A stretch of DNA of 64,000 bases from Enterobacter asburiae (GTDB lineage Bacteria > Pseudomonadota > Gammaproteobacteria > Enterobacterales > Enterobacteriaceae), in NCBI RefSeq assembly GCF_024599655.1, contig NZ_CP102247.1, positions 4,526,001-4,590,000 on the forward strand. The letters run 5' to 3'. This document shows positions 42,688 through 51,438 of this stretch, piece by piece. Position numbers and translations under genes: made by a program. The notes under the pieces were generated by a model. That model ran no database searches, was not told the DNA's origin, and saw only the letters and a program-made list of their open reading frames with translations. How positions within the stretch are numbered: the stretch's first letter is position 1; each line of letters opens with the position of its first letter.

Positions 42688-43176
42688 ATGAGTGAGATAG
42701 TGATACGCCATGCGGAACCGAAAGATTATGACGCCATTCGTCAGATCCACGCCCAGCCGGAGGTGTACCACAACACGCTACAGGTTCCTCATCCCTCTGA
42801 GCAAATGTGGCAAGAACGGCTATCCGACCAGCCCGGCATCAAGCAGCTCGTCGCCTGCATAGACGGTCATGTCGCCGGCCATCTGTGCATCGTCGTCGCG
42901 CAACGCCCGCGCCGCAGCCATGTGGCTGATTTTGGGATTTGTGTCGGCGCGCAGTGGCAAAACCGGGGCGTCGCCAGCGCGCTAATGCGCACCATGATTG
43001 ATATGTGCGATAACTGGCTGCGCGTTGACCGCATTGAGCTGACGGTGTTTGTTGATAACGAACCGGCGATTGCGGTGTACAAAAAACACGGGTTCGAAAT
43101 TGAAGGCACCGGCAAACGCTATGCCCTGCGCAACGGCGAGTATGTGGATGCGTATTATATGGCGCGGATGAAGTGA
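42688..43176 (+). CDS. yhhY: GNAT-family amino-acid N-acetyltransferase YhhY
   Basis: GNAT acetyltransferase, 162 residues, with acetyl-CoA-binding motif A in FGICVGAQWQNRGVASALMR (Q/R-x-x-G-x-A) and motif B in IELTVFVDNEPAIAVYKKHG. E. coli YhhY (AaaT) acetylates L-phenylalanine and L-methionine. Single gene, divergent from ryhB and convergent with ggt. Confidence 0.93.
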   Translation: MSEIVIRHAEPKDYDAIRQIHAQPEVYHNTLQVPHPSEQMWQERLSDQPGIKQLVACIDGHVAGHLCIVVAQRPRRSHVADFGICVGAQWQNRGVASALMRTMIDMCDNWLRVDRIELTVFVDNEPAIAVYKKHGFEIEGTGKRYALRNGEYVDAYYMARMK

Positions 43177-43182
43177 CATACT

Positions 43183-43278
43183 CCCCTCACCCCGGCCCTC
43201 TCCCCATAGGGGCGAGGGAGAAAAGACCGCACCGTGCAATCCCCTCTCCCCTATGGGGAGAGGGTTAGGGTGAGGGGA
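43183..43278. repeat. Large CTCACCC-type inverted repeat between yhhY and ggt
   Basis: CCCCTCACCCCGGCCCTCTC (43183 onward) is mirrored by GGGGAGAGGGTTAGGGTGAG near 43278. Each arm also has its own inner hairpin (CCCCATAGGGG, CCCCTATGGGG). It is the most complete copy of this family here, placed between convergent stops. Confidence 0.88.
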
Positions 43279-43282
43279 ACCA

Positions 43283-45028
43283 TCAATACCCCGCCGACAA
43301 ATCATCCACCGAACGCGGGTCCGACGCGCCAAACAGCGCCCCGTCCGGCCCCACCATAATGCTCTGGGTGCTGCCCATCGCCTCTTTCACCGCCACCTTC
43401 TGCCCGCGCTGCTCCAGCAGCTTGATGGTATCCGGGCTAAAGCCCTTCTCGACGCGCAGCTCGTCCGGCAGCCATTGATGATGGAAACGAGGGGCGTTGG
43501 TCGCTTCGGCGACGTTCATCCCAAAGTCGATGCTGTTCACCACCATTTGCAGTACGGTGGTGATAATACGGCTGCCGCCAGGGCTGCCGGTTACCAGCCA
43601 GGTTTTTCCGTCTTTCACCACGATGGTGGGCGACATGGACGACAGCGGACGTTTCTTCGGCCCGACGGCGTTTGCATCACCGCCTACCAGCCCGTAAACG
43701 TTTGGCACGCCCGGCTTGGCGGAGAAGTCATCCATCTCGTTGTTCAGCAGAATGCCGCTGTTGCCCGCCACAATCCCGGTGCCGAAGGTGGTGTTGAGCG
43801 TATAGGTCACCGCCACCGCATTACCGTCTTTATCCACCACCGAGAAGTGGGTGGTCTGGTTGCTTTCATACGGCGCCAGCTTGCCGGGGCGGATTTCGCT
43901 CGACGGTTTGGCCTTGTTGATGTCGATCTGATCGGCAATGGATTTGGCATACGCCTTGTTGGTCAGCGCCTGCCACGGCACCTTCACGAAGTCCGGATCG
44001 CCGAGGTATTCCGAACGGTCGGCGTAGGCGCGTTTTTCCGCTTCCGCCATCACCTGCATGGCGTCCGCGCTGCCGAAGCCGAACTTGTGCATATCGAAGT
44101 TTTCAAGAATATTGAGGATCTGCACGATGTGGATCCCGCCGGAGGACGGCGGCGGCATGGAAAAGACCTCGTAGCCGCGATAGGTGCCGCTAATTGGCTC
44201 GCGCTCCACCGCCTTGTATTCCGCCAGATCCGCTTTGGTGATGAGCCCGCCGTTCTTCTGCATCTCTTCCGCAATCTGGTCGGCAATCGCCCCTTTGTAG
44301 AAGGCGTCGGGACCGTGCTCCGCAATCAGCTCCAGGCTTTTGGCGAGGTTCTTCTGCACCAGCCTGTCGCCCTTCTTCAGCGGCTCACCGTCTTTCCAGA
44401 AGATCGCTTTGCTGTTTTCATGATTCGGAATGACTTCGCTGCCGTAGGTCTTGAGATCGTCCGCCAGGGCGTCATTCACCACAAAGCCGTCGCGCGCCAG
44501 CTTGATGGCAGGCTGCACCACCTTGTTCAGCGGCATCGTGCCGTATTTTTCCAGCGCCAGCGAGAAGCCAGCAACGGTGCCCGGCGTGCCGGTGGCGAGA
44601 TGCGAGGTCAGGGATTTTTTGCTGTCAGGGTTACCCTGGTCGTCGAGGAACATATCGCGGGACGCCTGGGAAGGCGCCATCTCGCGGAAGTCGATGGCCG
44701 TCGTTTTGCCGTCTTTGGTGCGCAGCATCATAAAGCCGCCGCCGCCCAGGTTACCCGCCTGCGGATGCGTTACCGCCAGCGCATAGCCGACGGCGACCGC
44801 TGCATCCACCGCGTTGCCGCCCTGCTTGAGAATATCGACGCCCACTTTTGTTGCCAGCGCATCCACTGACGCCACCATGCCATGGGTTGCCCGCACGGGA
44901 TGAAAAACATCTTCCTCCACGCCGTAAGAGACCGGAGGCGCCGCTGGCGGGTTGGCCGCCACGCTAAATGTACCGCCTGCCATCAGCGCGGCGATGGCGA
45001 CCCAGCGCAAAAACGTTGGTTTCATCAT
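43283..45028 (-). CDS. ggt: Gamma-glutamyltranspeptidase Ggt
   Basis: Periplasmic N-terminal nucleophile hydrolase that cleaves glutathione and other gamma-glutamyl compounds, 581 residues. The signal peptide is residues 1-26 (MKPTFLRWVAIAALMAGGTF core). The precursor self-cleaves before the Thr in SNQTTHFSVVD (about residue 392) to give large and small subunits. The oxyanion region PLSSMSPTIVVKDG and GSPGGSRIITTVLQ are intact. The ATG at 45028 (MMKPTF) equals the E. coli start; a further upstream ATG is not conserved. Confidence 0.97.
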   Translation of the reverse strand: MMKPTFLRWVAIAALMAGGTFSVAANPPAAPPVSYGVEEDVFHPVRATHGMVASVDALATKVGVDILKQGGNAVDAAVAVGYALAVTHPQAGNLGGGGFMMLRTKDGKTTAIDFREMAPSQASRDMFLDDQGNPDSKKSLTSHLATGTPGTVAGFSLALEKYGTMPLNKVVQPAIKLARDGFVVNDALADDLKTYGSEVIPNHENSKAIFWKDGEPLKKGDRLVQKNLAKSLELIAEHGPDAFYKGAIADQIAEEMQKNGGLITKADLAEYKAVEREPISGTYRGYEVFSMPPPSSGGIHIVQILNILENFDMHKFGFGSADAMQVMAEAEKRAYADRSEYLGDPDFVKVPWQALTNKAYAKSIADQIDINKAKPSSEIRPGKLAPYESNQTTHFSVVDKDGNAVAVTYTLNTTFGTGIVAGNSGILLNNEMDDFSAKPGVPNVYGLVGGDANAVGPKKRPLSSMSPTIVVKDGKTWLVTGSPGGSRIITTVLQMVVNSIDFGMNVAEATNAPRFHHQWLPDELRVEKGFSPDTIKLLEQRGQKVAVKEAMGSTQSIMVGPDGALFGASDPRSVDDLSAGY

Positions 45029-45151
45029 TATTGTTCTCCAGGTGAAGGGATCCATATTCCCCGCTTAAGCCTGGTTCACAACTCCTAAAAAATCATCGTC
45101 ATGGTGAAATCGGGGTAAACTTAAGAGAGACCTCAAAAGGAGGAAATGACA

Positions 45152-45529
45152 ATGAAACGCTTATTGATTCTTACGGCGCTGATCCCATTTGCCGCGCTCG
45201 CACAGCCCCTCAACACCATGAACAACCCCAACCAGCAGGGTTATGTTATCCCGAGCCAGCAGCGTATGCAGACCGAGATGATGAGCCAGCAACAGCAGCA
45301 GAAAGGGATGCTTAACCAGCAGCTTAAAACGCAGACCCAAATGCAGCAGCAAAGCCTGCAAAATCAGATGAACGCCAACACCCAGCGCGTGCAGCAGGGG
45401 CAGATGCGCGAGCAGCCGCTGCCGAATAAAAACGGCGGGATGTTAGGGGGAATGACGTCGTCAGGCAGCGGACAGCAGCATATGCTGCCGCCGCAGTCGA
45501 ATGGCAGTATGCTTAATCCGCAGAACTAA
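45152..45529 (+). CDS. yhhA: YhhA, DUF2756 secreted Gln-rich protein
   Basis: Exported protein of 125 residues and unknown role. The signal peptide MKRLLILTALIPFAALAQPL is followed by a Gln/Asn/Met-rich mature part (QQQQQKGMLNQQLKTQTQMQ), probably helical. AGGAGG lies eight bases before the ATG at 45152 and only two before the in-frame ATG at 45146, which decides the start. Its last 17 bases overlap the convergent ugpQ end. Shorter than the E. coli version at the C terminus. Confidence 0.9.
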   Translation: MKRLLILTALIPFAALAQPLNTMNNPNQQGYVIPSQQRMQTEMMSQQQQQKGMLNQQLKTQTQMQQQSLQNQMNANTQRVQQGQMREQPLPNKNGGMLGGMTSSGSGQQHMLPPQSNGSMLNPQN

Positions 45530-46259
45530 AGTCCGGGCCGATCAGGTCAATTGCATCGGTACAGATGCTGTCCACGCCCCAGCGCAGCAGCTCGGCTGCA
45601 CGCTGGGGTTTGTTAACGGTGTAGACCAGAATATGCAGACCCGCGTCTTTCAGCATCTCCACCCGCGCCTCATCCAGCAGCCTGTGATTGAGATGGATAG
45701 AAACGCACGCTAAGCGCGTCGTCAGCTCGCGCCAGTCCTCGCGCCACTCGTCAAGCAGCAGCCCGCGCGGCAGCTCCGGCACGGCCGCCTGTGCCGCTTC
45801 CAGCGCGTCAATTTCAAACGAGGAGAGCAGCGGCGCGGTCATCCCGTCCCACAGCTCGCGCGCGGCCAGGGCAATCACTTTGCCCGTCAGCGGCCCGGTG
45901 CCGGTGGTCGGTTTGATTTCGATATTGGCCATCATGCCGTGCTGGCGGCAGCGGTCAGCCACCTCCGCCAGCAGCGGCAGCGGTTCGCCTTTGAATTCGC
46001 CGCTGTACCAGCTTCCGGCGTCTACCTTCAGCAGATCGCGCCAGGGCAGCTCGCCCGCCACGCCCCAGCCGTTGCTGGTGCGTTCGAGGTTATCGTCATG
46101 CAGCAGGAAAATCTCACCGTCTTTCGACAGCTTGGCGTCGAACTCGATCATCGTGTGACCGTAGCGCGCGCCAACGTCAATCGCCGCCAGGGTGTTCTCC
46201 GGCGCCAGCTTACCGCCGCCCCGGTGGGCGACGACGTGGGGATAAGGCCAGTTGCTCAT
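45513..46259 (-). CDS. ugpQ: Glycerophosphodiester phosphodiesterase UgpQ
   Basis: Cytosolic GDPD enzyme releasing glycerol-3-phosphate from glycerophosphodiesters entering by the Ugp transporter, 248 residues. The active-site motif HRGGGKLAPENTLAAI is near the N terminus, with EFDAKLSKDGEIFLLHDDNL (Glu, Asp and His of the catalytic metal site). It overlaps ugpC by four bases and is last in ugpBAECQ. Confidence 0.97.
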   Translation of the reverse strand: MSNWPYPHVVAHRGGGKLAPENTLAAIDVGARYGHTMIEFDAKLSKDGEIFLLHDDNLERTSNGWGVAGELPWRDLLKVDAGSWYSGEFKGEPLPLLAEVADRCRQHGMMANIEIKPTTGTGPLTGKVIALAARELWDGMTAPLLSSFEIDALEAAQAAVPELPRGLLLDEWREDWRELTTRLACVSIHLNHRLLDEARVEMLKDAGLHILVYTVNKPQRAAELLRWGVDSICTDAIDLIGPDFSSAD

Positions 46260-47326
46260 ACTCGTTGTCCTGTTTCACCGTCAAACAGGTGCAGATGGTT
46301 TTCCGGCAGGTGCAGCCACAGCGTGCTGCCTGCCTTAGGGCGCTCCTGATGCGGCAGGCGCACCACCATTTTTTGCTCGCCCCAGCGCCCGTGCGCCAGG
46401 TTATCTGCACCCAACATCTCCAGCGTGTCCATCACCAGCGGCACGCCGCCGTCCGCCTGAGAGGTTAAAGCAATATGCTCCGGGCGGATACCGAGCGTCA
46501 TCTTACGCCCGGCGTAGCCACGATAGTACCAGTTGATCGGTAATGCCATCCCGCTTTCCAGCTCAAAATGCGTGCCCGCGCTGCTGATACGCCCTTCCAG
46601 CAGGTTCATTGCCGGGCTGCCGATAAAGCTCGCCACAAAGCGGGTGGCCGGTTTCTCGTACACCTCCACCGGCGTGCCAATCTGCTCGGCGATGCCTTTG
46701 TTCATCACCATTACGCGCTGGGCGAGGGTCATGGCTTCGACCTGATCGTGGGTCACGTACAGGGAGGTGGTTTTCAGACGACGATGAAGCTGCTGCAGCT
46801 CAAGACGCATCTGCACGCGCAGCTTGGCGTCGAGGTTAGAGAGCGGCTCGTCGAACAGGAATACCGCCGGATCGCGCACGATGGCGCGCCCCATCGCCAC
46901 GCGCTGGCGCTGGCCGCCGGAGAGCTCGCGCGGGCGCCGCTTCAGCAGGCCGTCCAGCTCGAGAATGCGCGCCGCCTCTTTCACCCGCTCGTCGATATGG
47001 CCTTTGCCCATGCCGCGGATTTTCAGCCCCCAGGCCATGTTCTCTTCCACGCTCATGTGCGGATAGAGGGCGTAGTTCTGGAACACCATCGCGATGCCGC
47101 GGTCTTTGGGTTCCATTTCGGTAACGCGCTGGCGGTCAATCCAGATATCCCCGGACGTCACGCGCTCCAGCCCCGCCACCATGCGCAGCAGGGTGGATTT
47201 GCCGCAGCCGGACGGGCCGACCATCACGATAAATTCCCCGTCCGCCACGTCGAGCGTGAGCGGCTGAATGACCTGGGTTTTGCCGTCCCAGCTTTTGGTT
47301 ACTGCCTGAAGTTTTAAACCTGCCAT
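46256..47326 (-). CDS. ugpC: UgpC, ATPase of the glycerol-3-phosphate transporter
   Basis: ABC-transporter ATPase of the MalK/UgpC type, 356 residues. Walker A is GPSGCGKSTLLRM, signature LSGGQRQRVAMGRA, Walker B VFLFDEPLSNLDAKLR, and a C-terminal OB-like regulatory domain (MTLGIRPEHIAL). It powers UgpA/UgpE. The start at 47326 (MAGLKLQAVTKSWDGKTQVI) matches E. coli and lies two bases from the ugpE stop. Confidence 0.97.
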   Translation of the reverse strand: MAGLKLQAVTKSWDGKTQVIQPLTLDVADGEFIVMVGPSGCGKSTLLRMVAGLERVTSGDIWIDRQRVTEMEPKDRGIAMVFQNYALYPHMSVEENMAWGLKIRGMGKGHIDERVKEAARILELDGLLKRRPRELSGGQRQRVAMGRAIVRDPAVFLFDEPLSNLDAKLRVQMRLELQQLHRRLKTTSLYVTHDQVEAMTLAQRVMVMNKGIAEQIGTPVEVYEKPATRFVASFIGSPAMNLLEGRISSAGTHFELESGMALPINWYYRGYAGRKMTLGIRPEHIALTSQADGGVPLVMDTLEMLGADNLAHGRWGEQKMVVRLPHQERPKAGSTLWLHLPENHLHLFDGETGQRV

Positions 47327-47327
47327 C

Positions 47328-48173
47328 TTATTTCTCGCTATCGACCAGGCCACGGACAAACGCACGCTGCATGGCTAAAACAATGACTACGGGTGGGATA
47401 AGGGTGAGCAGCATTGCCGCCATCACCTGGTTCCAGAGGGTGGTGCCTTCGCCGGTGGCGATCATGCCTTTGATGCCCGCTACTGCGGTACCGAGGTTGA
47501 CGTCCTGAATAATCAGCAGCGGCCACAGGTACTGGTTCCAGCCGTAGATAAAGGTGATCACAAACAGCGCCGCAAGGTTGGTTTTCGACAGCGGCAGCAC
47601 GATGTCGCGGAAGAAGCGCATCGGCGACGCGCCGTCGATGCGTGCGGCTTCAATCAGCTCGTCCGGCAGCGTCATAAAGAACTGGCGGAACAGGAAGGTG
47701 GCGGTCGCCGAGGCCATCAGCGGCAGGGTTAAGCCCGCATAGCTGTCGAGCATTTTCAGGTTGGCGATCACCTCCACCGTCGGGAAGATACGCACCTCCA
47801 CCGGCAGCATCAGGGTGATAAAAATCATCCAGAATAAGAGGTTACGCAGCGGAAAGCGGAACCAGACGATGGCGAAGGCCGAAAGCATCGACACCGTAAT
47901 TTTGCCGACCGTAATGCCAAACGCCATGATGAAGCTGTTGAGCATCATCAGCCAGAACGGCGCGCTGTTGGCGCCCACGCCCTGGGTCCAGATGGTCTTC
48001 ATGTTCTCGAAAAGATGTGTGCCTGGGATCAGCGTCATCGGCGTGTCGAACACCGCTTTGGTGTCCAGCGTGGCGGCAACAAACGCCACGTACAGCGGGA
48101 AGAGGATGACGATAATCCCTAAAATCAACATGGTATGGCTGAAAATCGTCAGCCCGCGACGGTTCTCAATCAT
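47328..48173 (-). CDS. ugpE: UgpE, permease of the glycerol-3-phosphate transporter
   Basis: Inner-membrane permease with six helices, 281 residues. The EAA loop that docks on UgpC is ELIEAARIDGASPMRFFRDI. It pairs with UgpA to import sn-glycerol-3-phosphate and glycerophosphodiesters. It overlaps ugpA by four bases and ugpC follows at once. Confidence 0.97.
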   Translation of the reverse strand: MIENRRGLTIFSHTMLILGIIVILFPLYVAFVAATLDTKAVFDTPMTLIPGTHLFENMKTIWTQGVGANSAPFWLMMLNSFIMAFGITVGKITVSMLSAFAIVWFRFPLRNLLFWMIFITLMLPVEVRIFPTVEVIANLKMLDSYAGLTLPLMASATATFLFRQFFMTLPDELIEAARIDGASPMRFFRDIVLPLSKTNLAALFVITFIYGWNQYLWPLLIIQDVNLGTAVAGIKGMIATGEGTTLWNQVMAAMLLTLIPPVVIVLAMQRAFVRGLVDSEK

Positions 48174-49057
48174 TGGTAGCGCACCTTACTTTCGACATAG
48201 CGGAACTGCACCACCGTGAGGATGATGACGAGGAACATCAGCACGACGGACTGCGCGGCAGAGGCGGAGAGATCCAGGCCGGCGAAACCTTCGCGGTAGA
48301 TTTTGTAAATCAGCGTGGTGGTCGCCTGCACCGGGCCGCCTGCGGTCGCCGCGTCGATCACCGGGAAGGTGTCGAAGAAGGCGTACACGAGGTTAACCAC
48401 CAGCAGGAAGAAACTCACTGGGGCGATCAGCGGCAGCGACAGTCTGAAGAAACGACGAATGGGCCCTGCGCCGTCAATTGCCGCGGCTTCCACCAGCGAG
48501 CGCGGAATGGACTGCAGCGCGGCAAAGAAGAACAGGAAGTTGTAGCTTATCTGCTTCCACACCGAGGCGAACACCACCAGGAACATCGCCTGACCGCTGT
48601 TCTGGGCATGATTCCAGTCGTAGCCCAGTTCGGCCAGGAAATGGGTAATCAATCCGCGCCCCGGGTTAAACAGGAAGATCCACAGCACGGCGGCGACGGC
48701 GGGAGCCACGGCGTAAGGCAGTAGCATCAGGGTCTGATAAATACGGCTGCCGCGCACCACGTAGTCCACCAGCGCGGCGAAGAACAGCGAGGCAACCAGA
48801 CCGCTGACAGTTACGAGGGCGCTGAACTTCATCGTCGTCCAGAAGGAGTCCAGGTAGTAGCTGTCATGGAACAGCGCGGTGAAGTTGTCCAGGCCCACAA
48901 ACTGGCTGGACAGCCCAAAGGGATCGACGCTTTGTACCGAGTACCACAGCGCTTCGCCCGCAGGCCAGATAAAGAAAATAACGGTGATGACCAGCTGCGG
49001 CGCGACCAGCAGATACGGCAGCCAGCGGGAACGGAACACCGGACGGGATGATGACAT
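48170..49057 (-). CDS. ugpA: UgpA, permease of the glycerol-3-phosphate transporter
   Basis: Second inner-membrane permease of the importer, 295 residues, about six helices, with EAA loop SLVEAAAIDGAGPIRRFFRL. The start at 49057 (MSSSRPVFRSRWLPYLLVAP) matches E. coli length; a longer frame runs into the upstream repeat. A REP element separates it from ugpB, where such elements may allow more binding protein to be made than permease. Confidence 0.97.
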   Translation of the reverse strand: MSSSRPVFRSRWLPYLLVAPQLVITVIFFIWPAGEALWYSVQSVDPFGLSSQFVGLDNFTALFHDSYYLDSFWTTMKFSALVTVSGLVASLFFAALVDYVVRGSRIYQTLMLLPYAVAPAVAAVLWIFLFNPGRGLITHFLAELGYDWNHAQNSGQAMFLVVFASVWKQISYNFLFFFAALQSIPRSLVEAAAIDGAGPIRRFFRLSLPLIAPVSFFLLVVNLVYAFFDTFPVIDAATAGGPVQATTTLIYKIYREGFAGLDLSASAAQSVVLMFLVIILTVVQFRYVESKVRYQ

Positions 49058-49079
49058 TGAGATTTGGTTCCTGAACAAT

Positions 49080-49153
49080 GCCGGGTGGCGGCTACGCCTT
49101 ACCCGGCCTACATGGGGCACGTCGTAGGCCCGGATCGCTACGCGTCACCGGGC
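49080..49153. repeat. REP/BIME element in the ugpB-ugpA gap
   Basis: GCCGGGTGGCGGCTACGCC facing GGCCCGGATCGCTACGCGTC-ACCGGGC within the operon, just past the ugpB stop. The position resembles the classical REP between malE and malF. Confidence 0.9.
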
Positions 49154-49159
49154 ATTTTT

Positions 49160-50476
49160 TTACGATTTGGTCGACTGCTCAAAGCGGCGCAGCAGCTGAT
49201 TCCCGCGCTCTACCGCAGAATCCAGCGCCTGCTGTGGCGTTTTCTTCCCGGTCCACACGCTTTCCAGCTCCTCATCCACGATGGTGCGGATCTGCGGCAT
49301 GTTGCCCAGACGCAGGCCCTTGGTGAACGGCAACGGCGGCTTGTTCAGCATCTGACGCGTCGCGATGTCCGCCCCCGGGTTCTTGCTGTAGAAGCCCTGC
49401 TCGCGGGTCAGGTCGTACGCGGCTTTGGTTATCGGCAGGTAGCCGGTCTTCTGGTGCCACTCGGCGGCGTTTTCAGGCTTGGCCAGGAAGTCGAGGAACT
49501 CGGCTACGCCTTTGTAGGTGCCCTTGTCTTTACCCTGCATCACCCACAGGCTCGCCCCGCCGATAATGGCGTTCTGCGGCGCGCCCTTCACGTCTGCGTC
49601 GTACGGCATCATGCCCACGCCGTAGTTGAATTTGGCGTAGTGACGGATATCCGCCAGCGAGCCGGACGAGGCGGTGGTAATGGCGCAGTCGCCGTTGTAG
49701 AACTTCTCGGTAGATTCGTCTTTGCGCCCGAAGTAGCTGAAGTCGCCCTTCTTGTTCAGATCGGCAAGCAGCGCAATGTGCTTCACCTGCTCCGGCTTGT
49801 TGAACTCCAGTACCGCATCGGTGCCGTCGAAGCCGTTGTTTTTGGTCGCCACCGGCAGGCCGTGCCAGGCGCTGAAGTTTTCAATCTGGATCCAGCCCTG
49901 CCAGCCGCTGGCGTAGCCGCACTTCATCCCCGCCGCCTTCAGCTTCGCGGTGTACTCCGCCAGGTCCTGCCAGGTTTTTGGCGGCTGCTCCGGGTCTAAA
50001 CCGGCTTTTTTGAAGGCGTCTTTGTTGTAGTAGAGCACCGGCGTGGAGCTGTTAAACGGCTGGGACAGCAGGTGGCCGGTTTTGGAATCGGTGTAGTAAC
50101 CCGCGACGGTCGGCACGAACTGGGATTCATCGAAGTTGATGCCCGCCTCTTTGAACACTTCATAGACCGGCTTGATGGCTTTGGAGGCCATCATGGTGGC
50201 GGTGCCCACTTCATAAACCTGTAACAGGGCAGGCGCGTTGCCGGTACGGAAGGCGGCGATGCCCGCGCTCAGGCTCTGCTCGTAGTTGCCTTTGTACACC
50301 GGCACAATTTTGTAATCCGGGTGGGTGTCGTTGAAACGCTGCGCCAGGGAGTCAACTTCTTTACCCAACTCCCCTTCCATTGAATGCCAGAACGGAATGG
50401 TGGTGACAGCCATTGCGTTCGTCGCAAAAGCCAGACCCAGTGCCAGACCCAAAGCTGTGTGTCGTAACGATGTCAT
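49160..50476 (-). CDS. ugpB: UgpB, glycerol-3-phosphate-binding protein
   Basis: Periplasmic binding protein of the Ugp importer, 438 residues, with signal peptide (about 1-23, ...ALGLAFATNAMA then VTTIPFWHSMEGELG). Ligand-site segments SQPFNSSTPVLYYNK, GWQGWIQIENFSAW and GGASLWVMQGKDKG are conserved. Of two ATG codons six bases apart, the inner one (50476) has a proper GAGAG spacing and equals E. coli. First gene of ugpBAECQ, preceded by Pho boxes. Confidence 0.97.
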   Translation of the reverse strand: MTSLRHTALGLALGLAFATNAMAVTTIPFWHSMEGELGKEVDSLAQRFNDTHPDYKIVPVYKGNYEQSLSAGIAAFRTGNAPALLQVYEVGTATMMASKAIKPVYEVFKEAGINFDESQFVPTVAGYYTDSKTGHLLSQPFNSSTPVLYYNKDAFKKAGLDPEQPPKTWQDLAEYTAKLKAAGMKCGYASGWQGWIQIENFSAWHGLPVATKNNGFDGTDAVLEFNKPEQVKHIALLADLNKKGDFSYFGRKDESTEKFYNGDCAITTASSGSLADIRHYAKFNYGVGMMPYDADVKGAPQNAIIGGASLWVMQGKDKGTYKGVAEFLDFLAKPENAAEWHQKTGYLPITKAAYDLTREQGFYSKNPGADIATRQMLNKPPLPFTKGLRLGNMPQIRTIVDEELESVWTGKKTPQQALDSAVERGNQLLRRFEQSTKS

Positions 50477-50549
50477 TGTCATCTCTCTTATTGTGCCGGA
50501 TGCGCGATATCACGCGTTTTATGCTCGCGAGGTAACATGACATGCTCGA

Positions 50550-50589
50550 ATTACAGAAAAATAACTGTTTGTTTACAGATAAGTGACAG
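50550..50589. promoter_or_regulatory. Pho boxes of the ugp promoter
   Basis: On the minus strand, CTGTCACTTATCTGTAAAC (50589-50571) fits the 7-4-7 PhoB pattern CTGTCAT-AAAT-CTGTCAT, and CAGTTATTTTTCTGTAAT (50567-50550) is a second, weaker unit. The E. coli ugp operon is PhoB-activated. Confidence 0.82.
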
Positions 50590-50640
50590 CCAGGCGTCAG
50601 GGGGATGATGGTTGTGTGAAGGGGTGTAGTGGTTAAAAAA

Positions 50641-50711
50641 GCCGGGTGGCGGCTACGCCTTACCCGGCCTACTCGATCCCTGTAGGCCCGGTAAGCGTAG
50701 CGCCACCGGGC
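50641..50711. repeat. REP/BIME element between ugpB promoter and livF
   Basis: GCCGGGTGGCGGCTACGCC with facing GGCCCGGTAAGCGTAGCGCC, lying just past the livF stop and upstream of ugp regulatory DNA. Confidence 0.9.
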
Positions 50712-50723
50712 GATACAGACGGC

Positions 50724-51437
50724 TCAGCCGCCCAAATACGCGCTCCGCACCGCTTCGTTCGCCAGCAGCGCGTCGCCGGTATCCTCCAGCACCACGCGGC
50801 CGTTCTCCAGCACGTAGCCGCGGTCAGCGAGCTTCAGCGCCTGGTTGGCGTTCTGCTCGACGAGGAAGATGGTCATTCCCTCTTTACGCAGCTGTTCGAT
50901 GGTGTCGAAGATCTGCTGAATGATGATCGGCGCCAGACCGAGCGACGGCTCGTCCAGCAGCAGCAGGCGCGGCTGGCTCATCAGCGCGCGGCCTATCGCC
51001 AGCATCTGCTGCTCACCGCCGGACATGGTGCCCGCACGCTGGATGCGGCGCTCCCACAGGCGCGGAAAAAGCTCGTACACCCACTTGATGCGGGTCTGGT
51101 ATTCATCGCGGTGGGCGAAGAACCCGCCCATTGCCAGGTTCTCTTCCACCGTCATGCGGGAAAACACGCGACGCCCTTCCGGAACAATCGCCACCGCCTC
51201 GCGCATGATTCTGGCCGTCTGCCAGTCGGTAATGTCTTTACCATCGAACACAATCCGCCCGCTGGTGGCGCGCGGGTCGCCGCACAGGGTGCCGAGCAGC
51301 GTGGTTTTGCCCGCGCCGTTGGCGCCAATCAGGGTCACGATTTCCCCCTGATTGATATGCAGGCTGACGTCGTGCAGCGCCTGGATCTTGCCGTAGTGCG
51401 CATTGACCTTGTCGAACGTTAACATCGCTTTTTCCAT
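50724..51437 (-). CDS. livF: LivF, ATPase of the branched-chain amino acid transporter
   Basis: ABC ATPase of the LIV-I/LS importer, 237 residues. Walker A GANGAGKTTLLGT, signature MSGGEQQMLAIGRAL, Walker B LLLLDEPSLGLAP. It works with LivG as a heterodimeric motor. Start at 51437 (MEKAMLTFDKVNAHYGKIQA) as in E. coli; one base from the livG stop. Last gene of livKHMGF. Confidence 0.97.
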   Translation of the reverse strand: MEKAMLTFDKVNAHYGKIQALHDVSLHINQGEIVTLIGANGAGKTTLLGTLCGDPRATSGRIVFDGKDITDWQTARIMREAVAIVPEGRRVFSRMTVEENLAMGGFFAHRDEYQTRIKWVYELFPRLWERRIQRAGTMSGGEQQMLAIGRALMSQPRLLLLDEPSLGLAPIIIQQIFDTIEQLRKEGMTIFLVEQNANQALKLADRGYVLENGRVVLEDTGDALLANEAVRSAYLGG

Positions 51438-51438
51438 C

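Noticed and set aside
43475..44869. Plus-strand open frame of 464 codons opposite ggt
   Set aside because: Arg/His-rich antisense frame of a high-GC gene; the minus strand encodes complete, motif-bearing Ggt.
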